Shown here: positions 7,495 through 15,621 of the stretch, one piece after another
Layout: every line of letters begins with the position of its first letter
Numbering within the stretch: position 1 is the stretch's first letter
From: Micromonospora terminaliae
GTDB taxonomy: Bacteria; Actinomycetota; Actinomycetes; Mycobacteriales; Micromonosporaceae
NCBI RefSeq assembly: GCF_009671205.1
Contig: NZ_CP045309.1
Location: 3,720,001 to 3,784,000 of the forward strand
DNA: 64,000 bases
Direction of reading: 5' to 3'
The notes under the pieces: generated by a model
What the model was told of the DNA's origin: nothing
Databases searched by the model: none
What the model saw: only the letters and a program-made list of their open reading frames with translations
Program-made: the position numbers and the translations under genes

Positions 7495-8306
7495 GCGGGA
7501 CCGTGACCGCCGGACCGGACCGGCGTGCCTGGGTGGCGCAGGTGATGGGGCTGCCGGTCAGCGTGCACCTGCGCGGCCCGGACGTGCACAGTGACGCGGT
7601 GGCCGAGCGGGTGGCGCGGGTCTTCGCCGAGCTGCGCGAGGTCGACGCGACGTTCAGCACGTACCGGCCGGACAGCGCGCTGGGCCGGCTCGGCGGGGCG
7701 GTGCCCGACCCGGCCGCCGCGGATCCGCTGGTGCGCGAGGTGGTCGAGCGCTGCGAGGAGGCCCGCGTCCGCACCGGCGGGTGGTTCGACGCCCGGCGGC
7801 TGCCGCTGCCCGGCGGGGGCACCGGCTTCGACCCGTCCGGCCTGGTCAAGGGATGGGCGGTGGAGCGGGCGGCGCGCCGGCTGGCGCTGCCCGGCCACGA
7901 CCTGTGCCTCAACGCCGGCGGGGACGTGCTGCTGCGCACCGCGCCGGGCCGGCCGGCCTGGCGGGTCGGGATCGAGGACCCGGACCGCCCCGAGCGGCTG
8001 CTCGACGTGGTCGCCCGCACGCACGGCGCGGTCGCCACCTCCGGCACCGCGCGGCGCGGCGCCCACATCACCGACCCGCACGCCGGGCGCCCGGCCCGGG
8101 CCGTCCGGTCGGTCACCGTGGTCGGCCCCGAGCTGCTCTGGGCCGACGTGTACGCCACCGCGGCCGTCGCCCGCGGCGCGGACGCGCTCGACTGGCTGGC
8201 CACCCTGGACGGGTACGCGGCCCTGCTGGTGGACGCCGCCGGTCGGGTGCGGGCCACGCCGGACTGGCCCGGCTCCCGGCCGGCGGCTCAGACCCGCGCC
8301 GCGTAG
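7491..8306 (+). CDS. apbE: FAD:protein FMN transferase (ApbE family)
   Basis: 271-residue ApbE-type flavinyltransferase, which transfers FMN from FAD to a threonine of FMN-binding domains. Family features visible: DATFSTYRPDSALGRL near the N-terminus, FDPSGLVKGWAVERAA (substrate/FAD site), NAGGDVLLR, and TSGTARRGAHITDPHAG with the metal-binding region. The start ATG overlaps the stop of the FMN-binding protein gene, which supports that protein being its target. No signal peptide or lipobox is seen, unlike many ApbE proteins that act outside the membrane; the short N-terminus (VMGLPVSVHLRG) is directly the fold. Its end overlaps the convergent monooxygenase gene by 19 nt. Confidence 0.9.
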   Translation: MSGTVTAGPDRRAWVAQVMGLPVSVHLRGPDVHSDAVAERVARVFAELREVDATFSTYRPDSALGRLGGAVPDPAAADPLVREVVERCEEARVRTGGWFDARRLPLPGGGTGFDPSGLVKGWAVERAARRLALPGHDLCLNAGGDVLLRTAPGRPAWRVGIEDPDRPERLLDVVARTHGAVATSGTARRGAHITDPHAGRPARAVRSVTVVGPELLWADVYATAAVARGADALDWLATLDGYAALLVDAAGRVRATPDWPGSRPAAQTRAA

Positions 8307-9478
8307 TCGGGCAGGCCGGCCTCGGTGGCCAGCGAGCCGGTGCTCCGCACCAGCAGCGACTGGACCGGGCGGGCGGCCAGCAGCCGGTCGCGCAGCCACA
8401 GCCCCCAGCCGCTGGCCGGGGCGAGGAAGCGGCCGGGGTTGGCGCCGCGCTGCCAGCGCCCGGCGTAGGTCCGCATCCGCCGCTCGTACGCGGGCAGCGC
8501 CACCCGGTGGTCGCCGCCGGCCAGGGCCAGTTCACCGGCGAGCACGTACGCCCCGACCAGGCCGGTGCCGACCCCCATCCCGCCGAGGGTCACCCCCCAG
8601 GCCGCGTCGCCGAGCAGCACGGCCCGGCCGGTGTGCCAGCGGGGCACGCTGACCCGGGCGATGGCGTCGAAGTAGAGCTCGGGCGCGGCGCGCAGGCCGG
8701 CCAGCAGCCGGGGCACGTGCCAGCCCAGCCCCGTGAAGGCCTCGGCGATCAACGCCTTCTGCCGGTCGAGGTCGAGCCGGTCGTGGTCCTGCGGGGGCGA
8801 GGCGAACACGACGAGGGCGCCCGCCCGGCCCGGCTCCCGCTGGTCGGCGGCCACGCTGGCCATCCGGCCGGGCACGTTGTACTGCCGCGGGACCGGGCCC
8901 GCCCCGAGGTCGTCGGGCAGGTCCCAGCCGGCCAGGTGGTAGCCGAGGTGCCGCACGTACGACGACTCGGGCCCGAACGCCAGCCGGCGCACACCGGAGT
9001 GCAGCCCGTCCGCGCCGATCACCAGGTCGACCGTGCGGGAGGCGCCCCGGGCCAGGTCGACCCGCATCCCGTCGGCGGTCTCGGTGAGCGCGGTGATCCG
9101 GTCGCCGAAGACGTACCCGACCCGGTCGGCGCCGTGCTCGTAGAGGATCCGGGAGAGGTCCCGGCGGAGGACCTCCAGCTCGCCGCCGGCGAACTCGGCG
9201 GGCAGCCGGAAGATCTCCCGGTCGTGCTCGTCCACCCGGCTCATCGCGCCGGCGTGGGTCTGCACCGCGCGCAACTCGTCGAGCACGCCCATGGCCTCGA
9301 GCACGCCCAGGTGGGTGGGACCGCGGAAGTCGACCGCGAAGCCGCTGGTCCGCAGCGCGGGCGCGGCCTCCACGACGGTGACCTCGGCGCCGTTCCGGGC
9401 CAGCCACCAGGCCGCCGCCGGGCCGGCCACCCCGGCGCCGGAGACGAGCACGCGAAGGCCGCGAAGAGGAGTGGGCAT
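8288..9478 (-). CDS. FAD-dependent monooxygenase (TetX/PHBH-like)
   Basis: 396-residue class A flavoprotein monooxygenase. The FAD-binding GxGxxG motif is at the start (VSGAGVAGPAAAWWLARNGA). DG motif: LVIGADGLHSGVRR. GD motif: RAVLLGDAAWGVTLGGMGVG. No membrane segment or second domain. This subgroup, often paired with a TetR regulator, hydroxylates small aromatic or polyketide substrates including drugs; the substrate here is unknown. ATG at 9478 has GGGGAACG upstream. The adjacent divergent TetR gene and the shared operator at 9494-9534 indicate induction by a ligand of the regulator, perhaps the enzyme's own substrate. Confidence 0.88.
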   Translation of the reverse strand: MPTPLRGLRVLVSGAGVAGPAAAWWLARNGAEVTVVEAAPALRTSGFAVDFRGPTHLGVLEAMGVLDELRAVQTHAGAMSRVDEHDREIFRLPAEFAGGELEVLRRDLSRILYEHGADRVGYVFGDRITALTETADGMRVDLARGASRTVDLVIGADGLHSGVRRLAFGPESSYVRHLGYHLAGWDLPDDLGAGPVPRQYNVPGRMASVAADQREPGRAGALVVFASPPQDHDRLDLDRQKALIAEAFTGLGWHVPRLLAGLRAAPELYFDAIARVSVPRWHTGRAVLLGDAAWGVTLGGMGVGTGLVGAYVLAGELALAGGDHRVALPAYERRMRTYAGRWQRGANPGRFLAPASGWGLWLRDRLLAARPVQSLLVRSTGSLATEAGLPDYAARV

Positions 9479-9493
9479 CTCGTTCCCCGTTCT

Positions 9494-9534
9494 AAACTGT
9501 GTCCATCGGATACAGAGTACTCTAGACACAGTTT
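9494..9534. promoter_or_regulatory. Shared operator of the monooxygenase/TetR divergon
   Basis: A 10-bp inverted repeat AAACTGTGTC (9494-9503) and complement (9525-9534) encloses a 10-bp palindrome AGAGTACTCT (9514-9523). An internal imperfect dyad CTGTGTCC-ATC-GGATACAG (9497-9515) is also present. The only AT-rich stretch between two divergent starts, it is the expected binding site of the TetR protein and overlaps both promoters. Confidence 0.85.
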
Positions 9535-9557
9535 CGAGCCGAGGACAAGGGGTGCGC

Positions 9558-10322
9558 GTGGAGACCGGTGGCGTCGACCAACGCCGGCTGTTCGAGCTGC
9601 TGTGGGGCACACCGGCCGGGCCCCGGCGCGGGCCGCGCCCCACCCTCACCCTCGCTGCGATCGCCCGTGCCGGGATCGCCGTCGCCGACGCCGACGGCCT
9701 CGAGGGGCTGACCATGCAGCGGGTCGCCGAATCCCTGGACGTCACCAAGATGGCGCTCTACCGCTACGTGCCCGGCCGCGCCGAACTCGTGGCGCTCATG
9801 CTGGAGGACGCGATCGGTGCGCCGCCCCCACCACCGGCCGGGGCCGACTGGCGCGCCCAGCTCGACGACTGGACCCGGCAGCTCTTCGACCGGTTCCGCC
9901 GGCACCCGTGGGCCCAGGCGGCGACCGTCGGGCCCCGGCTGCCCGGCCCCAACGAGCTGGCCTGGCTGGAGCGCGTGGTCGCCGCCCTCGCCGGCACCGG
10001 CCTGACCGGCGGCGAGCAGCTCGACGTCGCCGTGCTCCTGGTCGGGCACGCCCGCAACCTCGCCCAGCACACCCCGCCGGACGGCGTGCCCGGCGGGGCC
10101 CAGGAGAGCGCCTTCGGCGCCCTGGTCCGCGGCCGGGAGGACCGGTTCCCGGCGCTGGACGCCGCCCTGCGCGGCATCGACCCGGCGGCCGCCGACCAGG
10201 CCCTCGACTTCGGCCTGGCCCGGATCCTCGACGGCATCGAGGCGCTGATCGCCGCCCGCGCCGCCGCCGGCCCCCGTTCGGGTGGGGCGGCCGAGCAGGG
10301 CCCGGCCGCCCGGGGAGAATGA
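9558..10322 (+). CDS. TetR family transcriptional regulator
   Basis: 254-residue regulator. The helix-turn-helix is near residues 25-75 (LAAIARAGIAVADADGLEGL, then MQRVAESLDVTKMALYRYVP), typical TetR. The C-terminal part (WRAQLDDWTRQLFDRFRRHPW) matches the tetracycline-repressor-like class 1 ligand domain. The GTG at 9558 was preferred over the GTG at 9552 because AAGG ends 7 nt upstream. Divergent to the FAD monooxygenase with a dyad operator between them, so it probably represses both. The C-terminal 20 residues are low complexity. Confidence 0.88.
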   Translation: METGGVDQRRLFELLWGTPAGPRRGPRPTLTLAAIARAGIAVADADGLEGLTMQRVAESLDVTKMALYRYVPGRAELVALMLEDAIGAPPPPPAGADWRAQLDDWTRQLFDRFRRHPWAQAATVGPRLPGPNELAWLERVVAALAGTGLTGGEQLDVAVLLVGHARNLAQHTPPDGVPGGAQESAFGALVRGREDRFPALDAALRGIDPAAADQALDFGLARILDGIEALIAARAAAGPRSGGAAEQGPAARGE

Positions 10323-10326
10323 GGGC

Positions 10327-10815
10327 ATGCAGCCACACCCGAACGTGCAGGCGGTGCAGCGGGCCCTCGACGACGCGGACGCGCGGGACGGCTCCGGCGG
10401 CCCGAGCCAGGTCCGCCTGCTGCCCGAGGCCGTGCACACCGCCGCCGCGGCCGCCGCGGCCCTCGGCGTCGAGGTCGGCGCCATCGCCAACTCGCTCGTC
10501 TTCGACGCCGACGACGCGCCCCTGCTGGTGCTCACCTCCGGCGCGCACCGGGTGGACACCGCCGGGCTGGCCGCGTCCCTCGGGGTCACCCACCTGCGCC
10601 GGGCCACCCCGGAGTTCGTGAAGCGGCACACCGGGCAGGTGATCGGCGGAGTCGCCCCGGTCGGCCACCCGCAACCGCTGCGCACCCTCGTGGACACCGC
10701 GCTGGCCGCGTACGACGAGGTGTGGGCGGCCGGCGGCGTGCCGCAGGCGGTCTTCCCCACCACGCAGGCGGAGCTGCTGCGGCTCACCTCCGGCACCCCG
10801 CACGAGGTGGCGTGA
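10327..10815 (+). CDS. YbaK/EbsC family protein (aminoacyl-tRNA deacylase-like)
   Basis: 162-residue protein of the YbaK/ProX superfamily, whose members hydrolyse mischarged tRNAs such as Cys-tRNA(Pro). Conserved parts: KSLVF-like segment IANSLVFDADDAPLLVLTSG, HLRRATPEFVKRHTGQVIGGVAPVGH, and VWAAGGVPQAVFPTT near the end. The usual lysine of the KS motif is replaced (NSLVF), as in many stand-alone actinobacterial homologues. GAGGG lies 5 nt before the ATG at 10327. It starts a chain of overlapping genes: its stop overlaps the CrtA-like start by 4 nt, which may be coincidental packing rather than shared function. Confidence 0.85.
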   Translation: MQPHPNVQAVQRALDDADARDGSGGPSQVRLLPEAVHTAAAAAAALGVEVGAIANSLVFDADDAPLLVLTSGAHRVDTAGLAASLGVTHLRRATPEFVKRHTGQVIGGVAPVGHPQPLRTLVDTALAAYDEVWAAGGVPQAVFPTTQAELLRLTSGTPHEVA

Positions 10816-11543
10816 CTCCGGACCTCGTCACGCTGCACGTGTGGCGGATCCCCCGGACGGCCGTCCCCCGGGCACTGGCCCGGATGGCGACCCACCCGGC
10901 ACGGCTGCGCCGGCTGCCCGGCGTCCGGTTCGCCAAGCTGCTCGGTACCGGGACCGGCACCGGCTTCGGCCCCGGCGACGCCGACCTGACCCGGTGGGCC
11001 GCCCTCGTGGTGTGGGACTCCCCCGCCGCGGCGGACGCCTTCGACGCCTCCCCGGTCGGCCGCTCCTGGGCCCGGCTCGCCCGCGCGCGCGTACGGGTCG
11101 ACCTGCGCCCGCTGACCAGCCGGGGCGAGTGGTCCGGCCGCCGGCCGTTCGGTGAGCCGTCCGGCGGGCGGGTCGCCGGGCCGGTGCTGGCGCTGACCCG
11201 GGCCCGGCTGCGGGCCCGCCGGGCGGTCACCTTCTGGCGGGCGGTCCCGCCGGTCGCCGCCGCCCTGCACGCCGCGCCCGGGCTGCTCGCCCGGTTCGGC
11301 GTCGGCGAGGCGCCGCTGGGCTGGCAGGGCACGGTGAGCGTGTGGCGCGACGCCGCGGACCTCGTCGCGTTCGCGTACCGTCACCCGGAGCACCGGGCCG
11401 CCATCACCCGCACCCCCACCGAGGGGTGGTACGCGGAGGAACTGTTCGCGCGGTTCGCGGTGGCCGGCGTGGTCGGCGACCGGACGGTGCTGGGATGGGC
11501 CGCCCCCGAGAGCGACCCGGCAACGGCGAGAGGGAACGCATGA
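10812..11543 (+). CDS. crtA: Spheroidene monooxygenase-like protein (CrtA family)
   Basis: 243-residue protein resembling CrtA, the haem-type oxygenase that oxidises C-2 of acyclic carotenoids. Shared features include the N-terminal RIPRTAVPRAL, RFAKLLGTGTGTGF, WAALVVWDSPAAADAF, the mirrored second half WQGTVSVWRDAADLVAFAY and the terminal EGWYAEELFARF. GTG at 10812 overlaps the previous stop (GTGA). Together with the CruF-like, glycosyltransferase and desaturase genes downstream it points to a 1',2'-dihydroxylated, glycosylated carotenoid end group. The particular carbon oxidised is inference. Confidence 0.78.
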   Translation: MTPDLVTLHVWRIPRTAVPRALARMATHPARLRRLPGVRFAKLLGTGTGTGFGPGDADLTRWAALVVWDSPAAADAFDASPVGRSWARLARARVRVDLRPLTSRGEWSGRRPFGEPSGGRVAGPVLALTRARLRARRAVTFWRAVPPVAAALHAAPGLLARFGVGEAPLGWQGTVSVWRDAADLVAFAYRHPEHRAAITRTPTEGWYAEELFARFAVAGVVGDRTVLGWAAPESDPATARGNA

Positions 11544-12118
11544 GGTTGGTGCGGTGGACACCGGACGATCTGGTCCGGCGGCTGGACGACGTGGTGGCCG
11601 TCTACGGCGAGGCGATGGGCTACCGCGCCGACCTGCTGGAGGCCCGGCGCGGCTACATCGCCACCCACGTCCGCCGGCCCGGCTTCCGCGCCGTCGCCAG
11701 CCTGACCACCGAGGGACACCTGGCCGGCTTCGGGTACGGCTACCTCGGCGCCGCCGGCCAGTGGTGGCACGACCAGGTGCACCGGGCGCTGGACGGCGAG
11801 GCCCGGCAGCGCTGGCTGACCCACTGCTTCGAGGTGGTCGAGCTGCACGTCCGCCCGCCCGCGCAGGGGCACGGCCTGGGCGCCGGCCAGCTGCGCGCGC
11901 TGCTCACCATGGCGGAGGGCAGCACCACCCTGCTCTCCACGCCGGAGGCCGACGAGCAGCAGTCCCGGGCCTGGCGGCTCTACCGCCGGTTCGGCTTCGT
12001 CGACATCCTGCGCCACTTCCACTTCCCCGGCGACGAGCGGCCGTTCGGCGTGCTCGGCCGGGACCTGCCGCTGCCACCGCCCGGCCCCGGCGGCGCCCCC
12101 GCTCCGGAAAAGCCGTGA
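11540..12118 (+). CDS. GNAT family N-acetyltransferase
   Basis: 192-residue acyltransferase-like protein. GNAT motif A is visible as VVELHVRPPAQGHGLGAGQL near residues 100-120 (acetyl-CoA pyrophosphate loop), followed by the beta-6 RAWRLYRRFGFVDI segment. C-terminal tail is Pro-rich. It overlaps the CrtA-like stop by 4 nt (ATGA) with GAGAGGG upstream, so it is translated with the carotenoid genes, but nothing shows the acceptor. It could be a housekeeping acetyltransferase carried in the operon or, less likely, act on the glycosylated pigment. Confidence 0.85.
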   Translation: MRLVRWTPDDLVRRLDDVVAVYGEAMGYRADLLEARRGYIATHVRRPGFRAVASLTTEGHLAGFGYGYLGAAGQWWHDQVHRALDGEARQRWLTHCFEVVELHVRPPAQGHGLGAGQLRALLTMAEGSTTLLSTPEADEQQSRAWRLYRRFGFVDILRHFHFPGDERPFGVLGRDLPLPPPGPGGAPAPEKP

Positions 12119-12158
12119 GCGCGAGGAGTGAGCCGGGGTTGCGAGCCCCGCAGTCGCG
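12119..12158 (+). repeat. Interspersed repeat copy 1 (TGAGC...GCAGTCG element)
   Basis: About 40 bp beginning at the stop codon of the GNAT gene and carrying a small CGGGG/CCCCG stem. A second copy on the minus strand at 23755-23788 shares CGCGAGGAGTGAGC and TTGCGAGCCCCGCAGTCG exactly but lacks 5 nt (CGGGG) between them. Both copies sit in short gaps between genes of the same direction, immediately after a stop codon. Confidence 0.85.
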
Positions 12159-12173
12159 AACCGAGATGGCACC

Positions 12174-12986
12174 GTGACCCGGGGCCGGCTGCCCTGGGCG
12201 CTGCTGGCCGTGCTCGTCCTGGCCCAGATCTGCTACCCGCTCACCGGGGGCACGACCCGGGCCGGCCTCACGGTGGCCACCGTCGGGCTCGGCTGGTTGC
12301 TCTCCGTCGGGCACGCCCTGCTCACCCGGGGTACGCGCACCGCGCTCGCGCTGGTCGCCGTGGCCACCGGCGGCGGCTTCGCCATCGAGGCGCTCGGCGT
12401 GGCCACCGGCTTCCCGTTCGGCAGCTACGACTACTCGGGCGAGCTGGGCCCGAAGCTGGCCGGGGTGCCGCTGGTCATCCCGCTGGCCTGGACCTGGATG
12501 GCCTGGCCGGCCTGGCTCACCGCGGTCCGGCTCACCCGTTCCCGCCCCGCCCGGATCACCCTGGCCGCGGTCGGGCTGGCCGCCTGGGACCTCTTCCTCG
12601 ACCCGCAGATGGTGGCCGAGGGCTACTGGCGCTGGCGGGACGCCACCCCGGCCCTGCCCGGCCTGCCCGGCATCCCGGTCAGCAACTACCTCGGCTGGCT
12701 GCTCTTCGCGGTGCTGCTGACGGCCGCGCTGCGCCCGCTCGCCGGGCCGGCCGTCGACCGCACCGACGCCCGGGACGCGCCGATGTTCGCGCTCTACCTG
12801 TGGACGTACGCCTCCAGCGTGCTGGCGCACGCGGTCTTCCTCCGTCTGCCCGCCTCGGCGGCCTGGGGCGCGGCCGGGATGGCGGTGGCCGCCGTGCCGC
12901 TGGCGGTGACGCTGCTACGCGCCCGCCGGCACCGCGCCGGTCCCGGGGTGGCGGAGCCGACCCCCCGCGTCGACGCGCCGGCATGA
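12174..12986 (+). CDS. cruF: CruF-like carotenoid 1,2-hydratase (carotenoid biosynthesis membrane protein)
   Basis: 270-residue integral membrane protein with about seven helices. Motifs typical of CruF are present: TGFPFGSYDYSGELGPKL, VPLVIPLAWTWMAWPA, AAWDLFLDPQMVAEGYWRW and GIPVSNYLGWLLF. CruF adds water across the terminal double bond of psi-end groups to give the 1'-hydroxyl. The GTG at 12174 follows GAGATGG by 5 nt; a 4-codon ATG reading frame (12166-12177) overlaps it out of frame. The gene overlaps the glycosyltransferase gene by 4 nt. Hydratase function is inferred from family and neighbours. Confidence 0.85.
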   Translation: MTRGRLPWALLAVLVLAQICYPLTGGTTRAGLTVATVGLGWLLSVGHALLTRGTRTALALVAVATGGGFAIEALGVATGFPFGSYDYSGELGPKLAGVPLVIPLAWTWMAWPAWLTAVRLTRSRPARITLAAVGLAAWDLFLDPQMVAEGYWRWRDATPALPGLPGIPVSNYLGWLLFAVLLTAALRPLAGPAVDRTDARDAPMFALYLWTYASSVLAHAVFLRLPASAAWGAAGMAVAAVPLAVTLLRARRHRAGPGVAEPTPRVDAPA

Positions 12987-14110
12987 TCCCCGCGCTCGTC
13001 CTGCTCGCGGCGGTCGCCGTGCTCACCGCGCACACGGTCGTCAACGCCACCGCCTGGCTCCGCCGCCCCGGGAACAACCCGGTCCAGGTCACCGAGGCGG
13101 TGGCGGTGCTGCTGCCGCTGCGCGACGAGGCCGACCGGGTCACCCCGTGCCTGCGCGCGCTGCTCGCCCAGCACGGCGTGCCGGAGCTGCGGATCGTGGT
13201 GCTCGACGACGGCTCGACCGACGGCACCGCCGACGTGGTCCGCGCCGTGGCCGGCGACGACCCCCGGGTCACCCTGCTCACCGGGGTCGCCCCGCCGCCG
13301 GGCTGGCTCGGCAAGCCGCACGCATGCTGGCAGCTCGCCACCCGCACCGGCCCGGCCCCGACCGTGCTCGTCTTCGTCGACGCCGACGTGGTGCTCACCC
13401 CGTACGCGGTCGCCGCGGCCGTGACCGGGCTGCGCGCGGCGGGCGCGACGCTGCTGTCGCCGTACCCCCGGATCCTGGTGCGGACGGCGGCCGACCGGCT
13501 GGTGCAGCCGCTGCTGCAGTGGTTGTGGCTGACCTTCCTGCCGCTGCGTGCCATGGAACGCTCGCCGCGGCCGTCCCTCGCGGCGGCCGGCGGGCAGTTC
13601 CTGGTCGTCGACCGGGCCGGCTACCTGCGGGCCGGCGGGCACGCGGCGGTCGCGGACCGGGTCCTGGAGGACATCGAGCTGGCCCGGGCCGTGAAGCGGT
13701 CCGGCGGCCGGATCGCCCTGGCCGACGGCTCCCGGCTGGCCGAATGCCGGATGTACGACAGCTGGCCGCAGCTGCGGGACGGCTACAGCAAGTCGCTCTG
13801 GGCCTCCTTCGGGCACCCGGCCGCCGCCGCGGTCGTGGTGGCCCTGCTGCTCCTGCTCTACACCGCTCCCCCGCTGGTCGCGCTCGGGGCCCTGGTGGCG
13901 GGCGCGCCGGTGCCGGCCGGGCTCGCGCTGGCCGCCTACCTGCTCGGCGTCACGGGCCGCGCCGTCAGCGCCCGGGCCACCGGCGGGCGGGCGTGGCCCG
14001 ACGCGCTGGCACACCCCGTGTCGGTCGTGGTCCTCGGTTGGCTGACCCTCCGGTCGTACCATCTGCGGAAGCGACGCCGGCTCACCTGGCGGGGTCGCCC
14101 GGTCGGCTAG
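12983..14110 (+). CDS. GT2 glycosyltransferase, CruG-like (carotenoid glycosylation)
   Basis: 375-residue membrane-anchored family 2 glycosyltransferase. N-terminal helix (MIPALVLLAAVAVLTAHTVV), then the GT-A core: VAVLLPLRDEADRV, IVVLDDGSTDGTADVV, the DxD-type VFVDADVVLT, and LEDIELARAVKRSGG (ED-x-D-like acceptor motif). A Q/R-x-x-R-W-like region reads WPQLRDGYSKSLWASF, and two C-terminal helices follow. This layout is that of CruG/CrtQ-like enzymes encoded beside cruF. The start overlaps the CruF stop (ATGA). Predicted to attach a sugar to the new hydroxyl of the carotenoid at the membrane. Confidence 0.85.
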   Translation: MIPALVLLAAVAVLTAHTVVNATAWLRRPGNNPVQVTEAVAVLLPLRDEADRVTPCLRALLAQHGVPELRIVVLDDGSTDGTADVVRAVAGDDPRVTLLTGVAPPPGWLGKPHACWQLATRTGPAPTVLVFVDADVVLTPYAVAAAVTGLRAAGATLLSPYPRILVRTAADRLVQPLLQWLWLTFLPLRAMERSPRPSLAAAGGQFLVVDRAGYLRAGGHAAVADRVLEDIELARAVKRSGGRIALADGSRLAECRMYDSWPQLRDGYSKSLWASFGHPAAAAVVVALLLLLYTAPPLVALGALVAGAPVPAGLALAAYLLGVTGRAVSARATGGRAWPDALAHPVSVVVLGWLTLRSYHLRKRRRLTWRGRPVG

Positions 14111-14121
14111 GAGGGGACGGC

Positions 14122-15609
14122 ATGGCGCGGATCGTCGTCATCGGCGCCGGTGTGGGCGGGCTCGCCGCCGCCGCCCGGCTGGCGGTCACCGGGCACGAGG
14201 TCACCGTCCTCGAACGGGCCGACACGGTCGGCGGCAAGCTGGGCCGGCACCGGCACGACACCCCCGAGGGGTCGTGGTGCTTCGACACCGGGCCGAGCCT
14301 GGTCACCCTGCCGCAGGTGTTCCACGACCTGTTCGAGGCGACCGGCGCGAAGCTCGACGAGTACCTGGACCTCGTGCCGCTGGACCCGATCGTCCGGCAC
14401 GTCTTCCCCGGCGGCGGCCCCACCCTGGACTCCTGCGCCGACCCGGCCGAGTTCACCGCCCGCGTCGGCGCGGCGTTCGGCGACCGGGCCGCGGCCGACT
14501 GGCAGCGGCTCTGGCGGCGGGCCGGCCGGGTCTGGGCGGCCTCGCACCGGGACGTGCTGCGCCGCACCGTCGACTCACCGCGTGACCTGGCCGCGCTGGC
14601 CTGGCGGCTGGGCGACCTGGCCGCCATCGGCCCGGGCCGCAGCCTGCGCGGGCTGGGCCGCCGGCACCTGTCCGACCCGCGCCTGCGGATGCTGCTCGAC
14701 CGCTACGCCACCTACACCGGCGCCGACCCGCGCCGGGCGCCGGCCGCCCTGGTCGCCGTCCCCTACGCCGAACTGGCGTACGGCGGCTGGTACCTGCGCG
14801 GCGGGCTGGGCACCCTGGCCGACGCGCTGCTGTCGCGCTGCCTGGACCTCGGCGTGGTGGTGCGCACCGGCGCCACGGTCACCCGCATCGACGCGGCCGG
14901 CGGCCGGGTGCACGGCGTACGCGTGGCCGGGGCGGCCGCCCCGGTCCCCGCCGACGTGGTGGTGGCCAACGTCGACGCGCTGACCGTCTACCGGGACCTG
15001 CTGCCCACCCCGCGCCGGCTGGCCGCGCTCACCGACCGCAGCCTGGCCGGTTTCGTGCTGCTGCTGGGCGTCCGCGGCGACTCCGGGCTGGCCCACCACA
15101 CCGTCTTCTTCCCCCGCGACCACGACGCCGAGTTCGACGCGGTCTTCGGCGACCCGGGGCGGGGCGTCCGGGCCCGGCCCGCACCGGACCCGACCGTCTT
15201 CGTCACGGTGGCCGACGACCCGGCGGTCCGCCCCGCCGGGCACGAGGCGTGGTTCGTGCTGGTCAACGCGGCCCGCCACGGCACCGCCGCGGGCGCGGTC
15301 GACTGGCGGCGGCCGGGGCTGGCCGAGGCGTACGCCGACCGGATCCTCGACGTGCTCGCCGAGCGGGGCGTGGACGTGCGCGACCGGCTGGTGTTCCGGG
15401 AGATCCGCACCCCGGCCGACCTGGACGCGGCGACCGGCGCGCCGGGCGGGGCCATCTACGGCACGGCGGGCGGGCTGCTCCGCCCGGCCAACCGGGGTCC
15501 GGCGGCCGGGCTCTGGCTGGTCGGCGGCTCCAGCCACCCCGGCGGCGGCCTGCCCATGGTCACCCTGTCCGCGGAGATCGTCGCCGATGCCATCGGCCCG
15601 GCCTGGTAG
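14122..15609 (+). CDS. CrtI/CrtD-type carotenoid desaturase (phytoene desaturase family)
   Basis: 495-residue FAD-dependent desaturase. Dinucleotide-binding motif VIGAGVGGLAAAARLAVTGH at the N-terminus, the CrtI signature FDTGPSLVTLPQVFHDLF, YATYTGADPRRAPAAL and the C-terminal GLWLVGGSSHPGGGLPMV segment are all present. GAGGGG stands 7 nt before the ATG at 14122 and 11 nt after the glycosyltransferase. In a cluster with CrtA-like and CruF-like genes the best reading is a 3',4'-desaturase (CrtD role) acting on the 1'-hydroxylated end, rather than the primary phytoene desaturase; no phytoene synthase gene is in this window. Confidence 0.85.
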   Translation: MARIVVIGAGVGGLAAAARLAVTGHEVTVLERADTVGGKLGRHRHDTPEGSWCFDTGPSLVTLPQVFHDLFEATGAKLDEYLDLVPLDPIVRHVFPGGGPTLDSCADPAEFTARVGAAFGDRAAADWQRLWRRAGRVWAASHRDVLRRTVDSPRDLAALAWRLGDLAAIGPGRSLRGLGRRHLSDPRLRMLLDRYATYTGADPRRAPAALVAVPYAELAYGGWYLRGGLGTLADALLSRCLDLGVVVRTGATVTRIDAAGGRVHGVRVAGAAAPVPADVVVANVDALTVYRDLLPTPRRLAALTDRSLAGFVLLLGVRGDSGLAHHTVFFPRDHDAEFDAVFGDPGRGVRARPAPDPTVFVTVADDPAVRPAGHEAWFVLVNAARHGTAAGAVDWRRPGLAEAYADRILDVLAERGVDVRDRLVFREIRTPADLDAATGAPGGAIYGTAGGLLRPANRGPAAGLWLVGGSSHPGGGLPMVTLSAEIVADAIGPAW

Positions 15610-15621
15610 GACCGGCGGCGG

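Noticed and set aside
12166..12177. ATG GCA CCG TGA mini reading frame overlapping the cruF start
   Set aside because: Four codons only; could in principle modulate re-initiation, but nothing else supports it.
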